Part shown: positions 42,735 through 52,562 of the stretch, one piece after another
Numbering within the stretch: the first letter of the stretch is position 1
How the letters are laid out: the number at the start of each line of letters is the position of its first letter
Position numbers and translations under genes: made by a program
The notes under the pieces: model-generated
Database searches by the model: none
The model's input: the letters and a program-made list of their open reading frames with translations, nothing else
What the model was told of the DNA's origin: nothing
Assembly: GCF_902686445.1 (NCBI RefSeq)
Contig: NC_062226.1
Coordinates: 14,728,001 to 14,792,000, forward strand
Source: Sciurus carolinensis
Lineage: Eukaryota > Chordata > Mammalia > Rodentia > Sciuridae
Direction: 5' to 3'
Length of the DNA: 64,000 nt

Positions 42735-42835
42735 TGTAATCATATGTTTATGCAACTCTTTTAAGTCTGTACTCCCCACTAGAGTGTGAAGGCAGGAACT
42801 GTATTACTTTTGCTTGTGTTTAGAACACCATTCTT
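42735..42835 (+). repeat. L2 LINE 3' fragment
   Basis: 'tactccccactagagtgtga' and 'aggcaggaactgtattactt' match the L2 3' UTR 'ctcccccactagaatgtaagctccatgagggcagggac'. Confidence 0.65.
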
Positions 42836-43055
42836 ATTCTCATTATATTCAAGGACAGCTTCGTCTAGGTACTGTGTATGCACCCTACGAGGACTGCAAC
42901 ACTGCAGGGTTGACATTTGATTATTACTACTCCATTTTACATATGAAGATATTCAGGAACAGACAGGTCAAGAAAGTTATCTAACAACCCAGGCCTAGTA
43001 AAAGATGGAGCTGGAAGTCAAACTCCAGCCGAGTCCTGGCTACCACCTATTTTGT
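42836..43055 (-). repeat. MIR SINE (near full length)
   Basis: 'ctaggtactgtgtatgcacc', 'tactactccattttacatat', 'agacaggtcaagaaagttat' and 'ggagctggaagtcaaactcc' are consecutive inverted MIR blocks. Confidence 0.82.
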
Positions 43056-43084
43056 GAAAAATGAATACTTTCTATCTTTGTGAC

Positions 43085-43203
43085 TTTTATCCCATATTCC
43101 ACACAAAATAGGTATTAGGTACTCAATAAGTATCTATTGAATTGAAAAGGAATAAGATTTTAATGTTTTCAATTAAAGGCATAATTTTTCTTTTTTTTTT
43201 TTT
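43085..43203 (+). repeat. L2/MIR 3'-end scrap and T13 run
   Basis: 'aggtactcaataagtatcta' plus 'ttgaattgaa' is the characteristic 'gctcaataaatatttgttgaatga' terminus. Thirteen T at 43191-43203 follow without a SINE body. Confidence 0.5.
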
Positions 43204-43874
43204 GTAAAAACGTAGTGGAGGTCAAAGACCAAACTGGAGTGAGGTGGCTGGGAGAGTTTCCCAGCTGCCCCTTCCATCACACTGATGCCGCAGCCCCAGT
43301 TTGGAGACAGAGGTCCAGGTCAGAACATCTGAGGTCCCACATGTCAGTCAGACATGCCCTTTGACCCTCATGGAGTTCTCCTCTCAGGAGGTCAGACCAA
43401 TTTCTGACATGCATGAGCAAGAGTAGAAATCCAGAAATCAACTTTGAAACCAAGCCTTAATGCCTTCTGTGATAAATAATTGAAAAGTCCTGTAGATTTT
43501 TTTCAATCCTTCAAATCAAAAGAGAAATAATGTGAGATCAAAACCCCCAGAAGAATATGAAGAAAAATATTCAGAAAAAGATATGGGTGCTTGGAATAGA
43601 AAACATCTTCTTTTCCCATGCATCAAAAGAGCTCCCAGTTTATCAGACATTTTCACGTGGGCTGTAGCACCTTGGGAGGAGAATAAAAGCATAGCAGTGA
43701 ATTCTAGGTCATTAGACTGGAAAGTCAGTGGAAATGAAGCTCGATCTTGTCTCTCCTTTGAGACAGACGCATTTGCAAACGATTTCTTCCATTTATGACT
43801 ATTTCCTATTTTCCCACACATTTGGGCAAAAATAGAGTGTTTAGGTGAATGGTAGTTTAAACTTTTCTATACTT
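43204..43874. other. Unique spacer
   Basis: No repeat or exon recognised. Short opposing open frames at 43516-43821 show no protein similarity I can name. Confidence 0.35.
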
Positions 43875-44075
43875 TTCTAGGTGCTTTGCCTTGTATCAGC
43901 TTGTCTGATCCTTACAAGAAGGATACAGCACTTTCAGTGTAGAAAGGCTAGTATGATTCATCCCATTTTCCAGTGGATAAAATAAAGGCTCACAGTTGTG
44001 CCTTGATAGGTTGAGTGCCATGCAGTGGATGAGGACCAGAGCTGAAATTCTTTTAGGATCCTTACTCTCTTTGAT
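43875..44075 (-). repeat. MIR SINE
   Basis: 'ctaggtgctttgccttgtat', 'catcccattttccagtggat' and 'accagagctgaaattctttt' follow inverted MIR order. Confidence 0.7.
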
Positions 44076-44100
44076 TTGAAGAATAAAAATATCCAGGGGC

Positions 44101-44269
44101 TCTAGATATTTTTTAAAATTATTCTTTGATTTTTTTTAGTTGTTGATGGACCTTTATTTTCATTCATTTATTTATATGCAGTTCTGAGAATCAAACCCTG
44201 TGCCTTGCACATGCTAGGCAAGCACTCCACCACCGAGCTACAACCTCAGCCGCGGTTCTAGATATTTTT
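44101..44269 (-). mobile_element. ID SINE with long A/T-rich 3' extension and 13-bp duplication
   Basis: The inverted ID body reads 'gaatcaaaccctgtgccttg', 'cacatgctaggcaagcactc', 'caccaccgagctacaacctc' and 'agccgc'. Beyond its 3' end lies a unique-looking extension ending in TTAAAATT and containing 'agttgttgatggacctttat', a tail I associate with squirrel ID copies. 'tctagatattttt' is duplicated perfectly at 44101-44113 and 44257-44269. Confidence 0.92.
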
Positions 44270-44274
44270 GACAG

Positions 44275-44430
44275 TCACTCAAAGCCTCTATCACTCTTCC
44301 ATCTGGGTGACTCTGATCAAGTTATTTTACCTTCATTTTCTTTATCTGTAACATTGGAAATAATCCCTATATTGCAAGACTGTGGTGAGGATTGAATGAC
44401 ATAATGTATGCAAAACGCCCACTTGGGAGA
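44275..44430 (+). repeat. MIR SINE
   Basis: 'ctgggtgactctgatcaagt', 'ttattttaccttcattttct', 'ttatctgtaacattggaaat' and 'gtggtgaggattgaatgaca' are forward MIR blocks. Confidence 0.82.
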
Positions 44431-44944
44431 TATAATATGGCCCAGTAACCAAAAATCCTCTTCCTAGGATCTGACGTGATTGAGAAATAGAATAACAGAA
44501 GTAGGCAGATGGGAAGAATATTGCTACTGTTAGTAGAAAATGGGGTCCTTAATAGTAAACCCTGGAACTGGGCGGAGTTACTACTCAGTCTCATGCAGTG
44601 TTTGGAGAGTCAAGTATGAGTGCCATTGTTGGACTCAGTCTCTGATTTCACATTATTGATGTTTAAAATTCTTGGGGACATAATCATCAAACGTTATTTC
44701 ATCCAGAACTTTCATAATGTGGCAAAATAACTGGAGATCCAAAAAGGATATATTATGTAAGATCCCACAGCAGCCAGGTAGAGGCCAAGCTGAAATAAAG
44801 ACCTGGTCTTCTGATTTTCCAGCATGAATTTCCTGCCAGGGTACCACAATGTCTTATTTTACGGGAACTGGGATGATCTTTCAAGAAGTGTCTTTGAATA
44901 TTTCCTCAGTCAAACATTACACATAAGTCTTGGTTGTAAGGCTG
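44431..44944. other. Unique spacer
   Basis: No repeat or exon recognised. A 64-codon minus-strand frame at 44653-44847 is not supported by similarity. Confidence 0.35.
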
Positions 44945-45790
44945 GTTAACAATTGATACACTCATTCATTTATTTACAAAACATGTGTTGAGCCTACTGT
45001 GTGCAAGGCATCTGCTTCACAGGTTTATTTGCCAGAGATATCACAGCAAACGAAACAGAGATCTCTTCTCAGGTAGTGTGCTTTCTGGTGGGGGTGCACA
45101 GAAAACGAGTAACAAGCAAATGGAAAAATAAATACTATTTCAGATGGTGATGATTGCCACGAGTAAAATCAAGTAGGGCGAAGGGAAAGAGAGAGGAGTC
45201 CTGGTACCACTGACATGGGATATTCGAGGAAGGTCATTTGCATGTGAATCTGAGCAGAGAGCTGAAAGGTGAAAAAGGGTGATCTGGAGAATTCCAGGTG
45301 AACATGAAGAAACTTCCAGGCAAGTGCAAGGGCCCTGAGGCAAGAAGATACTTGACACATGGTAAGGAGGCCTCTGTGGCTGGAACAGAGAGAGAGGGGA
45401 AGAAAAACTATGAGGTTGTGGTCAGGCAGGCAAAGCTCCAGTCATACTGGTCCTTGTGGGAAAATACAAGGATTTGACTTTTACTCCGAGTGAAATGAGA
45501 AAGCATTTGAGTTCCATCTTTAAAAATTCACTCTGACGGCCATGTAGGGAATGGGGTGGGTGCAAAGACGGGAGCAGGAGACGGGTTACAGTGACGTCGC
45601 CATGATTTGGAAATGAGAAGAAACCGGTAGCTTAGAACAAAGAGTTTGGAGTGGAGGTGAAGAGTCAGGCTTTAGATGTAGTTTTGAAGAAAAGAATTTG
45701 CTGACAGTTTAAATGGGCAGCGTGAGAGAAAGAAGGAAGTTCCTAGCTTCTCACCGTGCAATGGAAAGAATGCAGGAATTTTTAAGGTAG
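44945..45790 (-). repeat. Long L2 LINE copy (about 850 bp of the 3' end)
   Basis: Inverted L2 is traceable block by block: 'actcattcatttatttacaa', 'gttgagcctactgtgtgcaa', 'aatactatttcagatggtga', 'gagagctgaaaggtgaaaaa', 'gcaagtgcaagggccctgag', 'gatttgacttttactccgag', 'ttcactctgacggccatgta', 'gaatttgctgacagtttaaa', 'agcgtgagagaaagaaggaa'. This extends well beyond the usual short L2 3' pieces. Non-coding now. Confidence 0.88.
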
Positions 45791-45946
45791 ATGCTCATGC
45801 TGCTTCCACAGATTTATTTCCTTTGAAAATACAGTCAGTGATATTGTTATGGAGCTCTGAACTTCAAGGAATGAGGAGTCATGACCTGAACATGTGAGAG
45901 GACAGAAACAAGGAAGGGGCATAATATGATGGTATAAGCTTCACTT

Positions 45947-45949
<3 letters not shown>

Positions 45950-45980
<31 letters not shown>
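45950..45980. repeat. (TG)15 microsatellite
   Basis: Fifteen uninterrupted TG units followed by CACGCACA. Confidence 0.97.
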
Positions 45981-45981
<1 letters not shown>

Positions 45982-46799
45982 ACGCACATAGGAAAAAAGA
46001 ATGATCTAGAAAACGTAATGAGGAAAAAGGAGATGTTTTCCTTTTATGATAAACCCATGAGACAGACACTGTTACATCTGTTATACGTGCCGGTAGCCTC
46101 AGAAGGGCGAAGGCAGTCGCCAGTCTGTTCCGGAAGGGCAGAGTGGAAACTCAGGTAGAGGTGATCTTCTTCCAGAACCTGTGTATATCACCGCCACCAC
46201 ATGAACTCCCAACGTGCATGAGCTCACCTTTGTCTCCCAACACAGTTTAGTTCTGCACGTTCGATTCCCATCTTCTCCGGGCACAGTGAAAGCGAGGGCT
46301 TGGAGAAGAAAGTCCCTTGGGATGTGTTAGATTTCAAGCAGACCAAGGCTGCAGAAGGGTCAAGAGAGAAGTCATCGAGATACACGGATCTTGCTGGTTT
46401 GCAGAGGGCACTGTGGAAGGATTGGTGGCACTGGGAAGAGGGCCTGGGTGGGGGGCTATCCAGAGCAGTGAGGAGATGAGAGTTTGCTAAGCGCTGACTT
46501 CCAAGTCCCCAGCCCGTTTAGTGATCGCCACAGCCAGGGATGTGATGCACGGCAAGATTCGCCCTGAAGGTTTCCTCGTCCTCACGAGGAGGCTGTGAAG
46601 GTTGGAAGGAAGAGGTCTTGCTCTCTCTTCACTCCTGTCAAGTGTGCTGTCAAGACGGAGGAAAGGCCAATCTTACCAGGAAGCAGAGATACTTGCGGTT
46701 CATCAGCAGTGTGTACTTTGATAAAAGAAGAGAGTATGGGAGATGAGAGCCATAGGGCTGGTTGGGGGCAGCCTTTGTAGCTCATGTCAGTGAAGCCCC
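45981..46799. other. Spacer with weak MIR-like pieces
   Basis: 46030-46160 ('gagacagacactgttacatc') and 46480-46640 ('gctaagcgctgacttccaag') are possible worn inverted MIRs. No exon seen. Confidence 0.3.
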
Positions 46800-46935
46800 C
46801 CAGGAGTTGGGCAACACAGTGGTCCTCTTTGGAGAAGTATTCTACCTTTTTTGTAATGTTGGAAAAGTCACTTCCTGTAAAATGGGCAGGGCTTCAAAGG
46901 GATGTGGGATCTCTCTGAACATCTCTGCCATGTCT
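46800..46935 (+). repeat. Probable MIR
   Basis: 'tgttggaaaagtcacttcct' and 'gtaaaatgggcagggcttca' match the MIR core 'cttgggcaagttactt ... tctgtaaaatgggga'. Confidence 0.45.
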
Positions 46936-47389
46936 CTTTCTCTTGCTTGGTACACATTCAACTTTGTCTGTTGATGTTTTGACTTCTTAATTTGGGAGCC
47001 CCCAGAGTAGTCAGGTGGAAATAACAGGGGGAATCTGGCCACCAGGTGGTTCCCTCGCATCTACTTTAACCTGGCTTCCCTCCCGGAAAAGCCTCGTCCA
47101 GCCCTGAATGCATTCATTGCCATAGTTTGGATTTCTGTAGAAGCAGTGACCTGCTACAGTCTGTGGTGCCGATTACTGATGTCCAAGGCAATGGCAGAGA
47201 TAGAAAGCAATCGCTCAGAAACGGGAGACAGTGTCCAAATGTATTCACATCTTTTGACACTACAGGATACTTCTGGCAGACGTGTTGATGATGTCAGATG
47301 GGGAAGTTAGACTGGATCGCATGGGCCTCCCAAGCTCTCAAAGGCTATCATATTAATAAGAGGAGACAGAGGGGACAGACCTCAACATG
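46936..47389. other. Unique spacer
   Basis: Contains 'ggccaccaggtggttccctc' at about 47037, an inverted CCACC/GGTGG core partly like a CTCF or E-box site. No repeat or exon. Confidence 0.3.
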
Positions 47390-47560
47390 ACTGACGGTTA
47401 GCCATTGTGTGTCCGGTACTCTACTTTGCATCTGAGTTGTGTTTTCTCTTCAAAATAACCCATGAAGTAGGTGACAGGAGTCTTGGAGTGGTTGTAATAC
47501 TTGCTGTTCTATCCTCTACCAGTGGAGGAGTGGAGACTCAAAGCTAAGGACTTTCTTCTC
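47390..47560 (-). repeat. MIR SINE
   Basis: 'gttagccattgtgtgtccgg', 'tcaaaataacccatgaagta' and 'gagtggagactcaaagctaa' follow inverted MIR order with divergence. Confidence 0.55.
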
Positions 47561-47699
47561 ATGTCCATGTACTTATCCATCCCAAAATATGTAACTCTTA
47601 CCATACCTGAGAAAACTAGAACCTCCTCAACTCGGTTAAACTCTGCAGGGGTTTATTGAGAACATACTGTACTCAAGAAAAGGATGAAGGAAACCAACA

Positions 47700-48360
47700 A
47701 TTTTGAGTCCCATCTATCACCAGGCATGGTTGTGGGCATTTTAGATGCATTATCTTTTTGATTCTTCTACTGTTTTAGTCACCTTCTATGTTGCTGTGAC
47801 CAAAATACCTGACAAGACAACTTAGAAGAGGAGAGGTATATTTTGGTTCATGGTTTCAGAGTTTCGGTCCATGGTGGGATGACGCCATAGCTATGGGCCT
47901 AAAGTGAGGCAGAACATCATGGTGTTAGGGTGTGGCAGAGGAAAGCAGTTCAGGACATAACAGCCAGGAAGCAGAGAGAGAGAGAGAGAGAGCTCCACTT
48001 GCCAGGGACAAAATATAAACCACAAAGGCTTGCCCCCAGTGACCTACTTCCTCCAGTCACACCCTACCTGCCTACGGTCACCACCCAGCACCGGAGTCCT
48101 TTCAAATTATTAATCCATGCAATGGATTAATCCCCCAATTAAAATACAGCTCTGTTAATCTAATCGTATTTTTCACCATTTCGGCATTGTCTCACACATG
48201 AACTTTTGGAGACACCTCGTTTCTAAACCACAACATCTATGCAGTACGGGGAGGTGGAAGCACAATGCCTGCTAGATAGAGGAGACAGTTGAGACTCTAG
48301 AAGCAAACCACTTGCTCACAGTCACATATCCTTAAAAAGGGACTTGTAATAATTAAACTA
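47700..48360 (-). repeat. MIR SINE split by an LTR
   Basis: The left piece 'caccaggcatggttgtgggc' plus 'attttagatgcattatcttt' (47715-47770) and the right piece 'gaggagacagttgagactct' plus 'acttgctcacagtcacatat' (from 48241) form one inverted MIR around the LTR at 47771-48235. Confidence 0.6.
47766..48240 (-). mobile_element. MaLR-type solo LTR with 5-bp target-site duplication
   Basis: Inverted LTR from 'tgttttagtcaccttctatg' to 'tttctaaaccacaaca' (47771-48235). Internal marks are 'tgaccaaaatacctgacaag', 'aggcagaacatcatggtgtt', 'ctccacttgccagggacaaa' and 'cacaccctacctgcctacgg'. Flanks 'tctac' and 'tctat' form the duplication. A (GA)n run sits at 47972-47992. No internal retroviral genes. A related copy lies at 55210-55608. 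Confidence 0.88.
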
Positions 48361-49194
48361 CGACCATGCTAGGAATAAAGGTCTTATCTCCAATACACGG
48401 AAGATGACTCGAGTTTTTAACTGAGACTTGTGTTCTTCCTATCTTATTTGACCTCATTCATGACTCTCCTTTATCAACAATCTCTAGATGGTCACAGGTC
48501 TGAATTGTCACCATAACAAAAGGCTGAATCTCTCTTTATATGTATTGTTTAAAGAAGAAGCATCATGATTATCCCCACCTCAGAGAACAATTGGGAAGAC
48601 CAAATTTCACATAAGTGAATGTGATAAAAAGACTTCATAAATGGTAAAGGGTCATGGATTACTATTTATTGCTATTACTTTTATGGTTATTATCACAGTT
48701 ATAAAATCTAACTGCTCATCTGGGAAGGATGTCCCCTGACCCTCAGCATGTGGGGTCTCTGGGGAAATTCAGAAGACAGAGTTGTGCATTTTTGACTTAT
48801 TTTCTGCTGACTTCATTAAGAAAACACTGATTAAGTGGTGCAGTGTTGACTTTGGCTCTATTAAAGTCACAGAGGGACAGTGCCAAGGGAAGAGGGATGT
48901 CCTATGGGAAGCAGATGGGGAAGTGGGATGTGCAGAGGGCTGGTAGCTCCTCCCAAGCATGGTGACTCCCTCTTTACTGTACACCTCAGAACTTCTCCTA
49001 GGTATAGAAGAATCCTGACAATGCTTGGGGACGTGGGCATCTATACAGATTCTGACATTAAGCAGAGACTAGTGGAGAGAGTCATGGGGAAGACATTTGG
49101 GGGTGGAGGTTGTTGCTTGGCTGGTACAAGTGTTTCTGAGCCAGAGTACTGGATTCCACTGATGGCTTCTAGAAAAGACTCCAGAGTTCAAAGT
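48361..49194. other. Unique spacer
   Basis: AT-rich, no repeat firmly recognised. Possible MIR 3' scrap at 48650-48710. Confidence 0.35.
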
Positions 49195-49385
49195 TTTGTT
49201 TGTTCTGGGTGACTTCAGGCATGCAATACCACCTTTGACCTTCATTTCTTATTTTTATAAAAGATAGTGCTAGAACTTTCCTTAGAAAATTATTGAAAGA
49301 CTATAAGGAAATAATATATATGAAGTTATTACCTCTGAGCCTTCCACACAGTAAGCACTGGGTTAATGTTAGTTACCATTATGTT
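49195..49385 (+). repeat. MIR SINE
   Basis: 'tgttctgggtgacttcaggc', 'tgaccttcatttcttatttt' and 'cttccacacagtaagcactg' are forward MIR blocks reaching the 3' end. Confidence 0.65.
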
Positions 49386-49949
49386 ATACAACCAGCCAGC
49401 TAAGTTCCACCACTATAAATGCAAACAAAGTCGTACTATCAAATGTCTCAAGTACTTTTCAGAACAAGTACAGAAGGAAAATAAATGAAATGGGGGAGAG
49501 AAGGATGGATAGGAGAATAAAGGAAGAAGACCAAGCTGGTCCTTTCCTTAAGTATGTTAAAAGCACCAAGCGCTTGGCATGAAATAGGACTGGGTTTGAA
49601 TCACAAAGCAATTCATTCAACTTCTTAATAACACCTTCTGCTAACCTTTGAACATATCAGAGATCTAATCCCTCTTTCTTTCCTGACAGAAGAAAAGATT
49701 GTACAGAGCTAGGAAGAAGAAACAACATTTATTAAGGGCCTCCCGTGCTCTGGTTGAGAGTTTTGATAGGGAAGATATATTTGAAATACTCCGTGGATAG
49801 TAGGTACTCAAGACAGGTATTAGTTTGTTGGGATGAAGTTTCAGCAAGGGATCCAGAAATGCTTAAAACCTACTGTACTCTTCAACCTGTCTGCTCAGTA
49901 CTTCCCAACGAAGGTGCTGTGCGCATGGAGTAGGAAGAGCAGATCTGAG
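49386..49949. other. Spacer with weak MIR pieces
   Basis: 49585-49660 ('gactgggtttgaatcacaaa') and 49720-49790 ('aacatttattaagggcctcc') look like MIR scraps. Otherwise unique. Confidence 0.35.
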
Positions 49950-50260
49950 GTGTCGCCATGCGTGCCTGTGGAAGAACCTGCGCTCCAAGGAAAGACTTTC
50001 TCATAACAGCCTCGCGTGCCTGGCCCAGGCTGGAGGCCCACGCAGAGCCTCCTACTCGTACTCCACCTGCCTCTGATCCTCCCTTGGCGCCCGCACGCGG
50101 AGGGCCTTCTGGAGTCAGACTTCCGGTTCACGTCTGGTCTCCCCATGATAGTGAGGTCTGTCTGACTCGAAGTACTATTTAGCCATTTCGGTCATCGCCA
50201 TTGCCCCCAACGCCCCGGGCGCAGGTCTGCAGGCACCGTGGTCACCATACTCCATCGCTC
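49950..50260. promoter_or_regulatory. Short CpG-rich patch (possible small CpG island)
   Basis: Roughly 20 CpGs in 310 bp of GC-rich unique sequence ('cctcgcgtgcctggcccagg', 'gcgcccgcacgcggagggcc', 'catttcggtcatcgccattg', 'caacgccccgggcgcaggtc'). It appears to meet the usual length, GC and observed/expected thresholds by hand estimate. No adjacent exon or TATA box recognised, so it would be an orphan island or a CpG-rich regulatory site. Confidence 0.45.
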
Positions 50261-50289
50261 TCACCTGGGGAAGTGCTGCTCTCCACACG

Positions 50290-50405
50290 TTTCCCATCAA
50301 CACTCTCAACCAACCCACAACCAGTTCTGTGAAATCTTTTATTCAGATGAGGAGACTGAAATGGAGGGTTCAGTGACTCACCATGCCACCCAGAAAAGAC
50401 TCCAA
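50290..50405 (-). repeat. MIR SINE fragment
   Basis: 'tttattcagatgaggagact' plus 'gaaatggagggttcagtgac' matches the inverted MIR core. Confidence 0.6.
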
Positions 50406-50514
50406 AATAAATCTTCCTATATCTAGTTCGTTACTCCTTCCATTACACTGTGATTTCCAAAAGAAATGAAGTGTAAGGCCTACCTTACATTGATTTAATC
50501 TACTAACAGTTATT

Positions 50515-50640
50515 TTATTTTTAAATATGAGACTGTGAATTTCTTGACTCTTAGGACCATGTTATATTTTGTCTGTCTTTTTCAAATCACATGCAGTATC
50601 TGGGACCAGGCGCATACTTAAAATGTTGTGGAAAGGGAGG
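50515..50640 (+). repeat. L2 LINE 3' fragment
   Basis: 'gactgtgaatttcttgactc', 'ttaggaccatgttatatttt' and 'cagtatctgggaccaggcgc' follow the L2 3' UTR end. Confidence 0.65.
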
Positions 50641-51109
50641 AGAAAAGAAAAAAAATGAAGGAGAAAGTATTTCAGGGTATGCCCCACCTCATTTTTTAGA
50701 TACCTACAACATCACTCATGTGAAATATTCATTCCCAGAAGGAAGAGCCCTTTTCTTTTTATTTTAATGGGCAAATAGGCATTAGCTATCTTTTCAGAAA
50801 ATGCAGAATGAAGAGTAAGTAGAGGAATTATCTTCTGCAAGAGTTCTCCTACAATTTCTCTGACATCATGAAAACATCCATAGTACAACTCATTCAATAT
50901 GAGAGGAACATTAATTATATTCAAAACTCTTGTGTGTATTTCTTAGCAGTTGCTTGAGATGGAATTAGCAAACTCCTTTAAATTAATGAAAATCCTAAAT
51001 TCATAGGAAAGACTCATTCAGCTGCCTCTCTTTGCCTTGCAAAGTCATCTTAGCCAAAGTTATGGAAATCAGAACATCTTAAAGATGCTCATTGGAATAA
51101 ATACTGCAC
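50641..51109. other. AT-rich unique spacer
   Basis: No repeat or exon recognised. Confidence 0.35.
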
Positions 51110-51225
51110 AGAAGCAGCCTTGTCTCTTTGTGGCCTGATGTGTGCCCAGTACCCAGAAGGGTACCTGGCCTGCAGCCAGAGCATAATGATTATTTGTTGG
51201 ATGGTTTAAATGAATCCTATAATAA
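51110..51225 (+). repeat. L2 LINE 3' end
   Basis: 'gatgtgtgcccagtacccag', 'aagggtacctggcctgcagc' and 'gattatttgttggatggttt' fit the L2 terminus '...cccagcgcctagaacagtgcctggcacatag...tgttgaatgaatg'. Confidence 0.65.
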
Positions 51226-51239
51226 CCTTGGAATGAGAT

Positions 51240-51985
51240 CCTCTGTCATTTATTTGCACAATTCGATTCCAAGTCACTAGTATTTGCATGACTCTAAGTC
51301 TCCTTTAGAAATAAGTTGATCCCAATTTTTCTAATGATTCTGTGAAATCAGGCAGACTGGCTGGATATTTGTGGTTGATCATGCTAATTAGCAAACGGAT
51401 AGGCTTCCAAACACAAACTATAATACCTGACTTGTATATACAGCAAAACCAAATATATTCAAACTGTTTACATCACCACTGTGTGTAGATTGCCTGAAGA
51501 ATGTTTATTTGATTGCTTTCTTTCGAGCAATGCTTGATGCAGCTGCAACTTAAACCACTTTTGTGAATCACACCAGCTCACTCTCTTAAGGCTCAGGACA
51601 AGGACACACATTGTCTTTAATTCTAATTGAGGACTTCAATCCTGGGACACCTCAAATATTGCAGGTGACACATGCTGTCTCTTCCAAGGCCACATTTGGA
51701 AGGGTTTTCTAACAAGGAAGCAGCCAGATTTGAATATGGTGACATTAGACCTTGTCAGATAAAAACATCAATATTGGTGCATAATTAATGCTGGGAGCTT
51801 ATCCGACATGGACAGAGCAGGCCCAGAGTGCTTTCAAAAATCAATTTGCTACCTGAATTACAAACATCGTGGATACAACCTGACAGGCTGATGCTATTAG
51901 AACTTGGGGGCATCTAGAGAAACGTTTGAGCAAATCAAAGATCTGATCTCACTTTCACTCCTGAAATAAGGAGAGATGGAGCAGG
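51240..51985. other. Repeat-free AT-rich block, candidate conserved non-coding element
   Basis: About 750 bp without any recognisable repeat, in a window where repeats are otherwise dense. It is rich in transcription-factor-like words: 'gatcatgctaattagcaaac', 'tgcataattaatgctgggag', 'tttaattctaattgaggact', 'gatgcagctgcaac'. No long open frame. The pattern is that of developmental enhancers, but conservation is not testable here. Confidence 0.35.
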
Positions 51986-51994
51986 GCCGAGATG

Positions 51995-52240
51995 AAAGGT
52001 GTAGCATTTATTCAGGGTCTACAACGACCTGCCGTGCACGAGACTCATCATCCTATGACCTCGCCTTGTTTCAGTTCTCACAACCACTGATGACATAGGG
52101 GAGAAGCCCCATAGTAAAGAGGGAGGGATTAAGGCCAAAGAAGATTAAAGAATACAACTAAGGTCACACTGCCAGTAAGTGACACAGGTGGAGTTTGGAC
52201 CCAAATATGGCCCCAAATGCCAGGTTCTTCCTCTGCATTT
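51995..52240 (-). repeat. MIR SINE (full length)
   Basis: 'gcatttattcagggtctaca', 'cccatagtaaagagggaggg', 'ctaaggtcacactgccagta' and 'ggtggagtttggacccaaat' span the inverted MIR. Confidence 0.8.
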
Positions 52241-52497
52241 TTTTTTTTTCCAAGACCACAATGTGGCTGTAATGTGGCCTTCTCCGTTCCCTTAGAGCGT
52301 GTGTTCCAGGAAATGAGTAATTCTGCAGCAGGGCAATTATCACTACAATGGATAAGTTAACTTAAAAGAAAAAAAATCATTAAAAAATAATGTGCATACT
52401 CCATTCCATCAAATAACCAATTTACATGCAAGAGTGACTACCAAAGAGTTAACTTTATGTGTGTGTGTGTAACTTTAACATAAATGGAACTTCTATT

Positions 52498-52562
52498 TTT
52501 TCTATCATCTATCTGTCTGTCTGTCTGCCTATCTATCAATCATCTATCTCTCCATCTGTTCA
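52498..52562. repeat. Degenerate (TCTA/TCTG)n tetranucleotide repeat
   Basis: 'atctatctgtctgtctgtct' followed by 'gcctatctatcaatcatcta'. An imperfect TCTR array. Confidence 0.85.

Noticed and set aside
44653..44847. 64-codon minus-strand frame ending near 44653
   Set aside because: Ordinary length for chance, no motif and no neighbouring exon signals.
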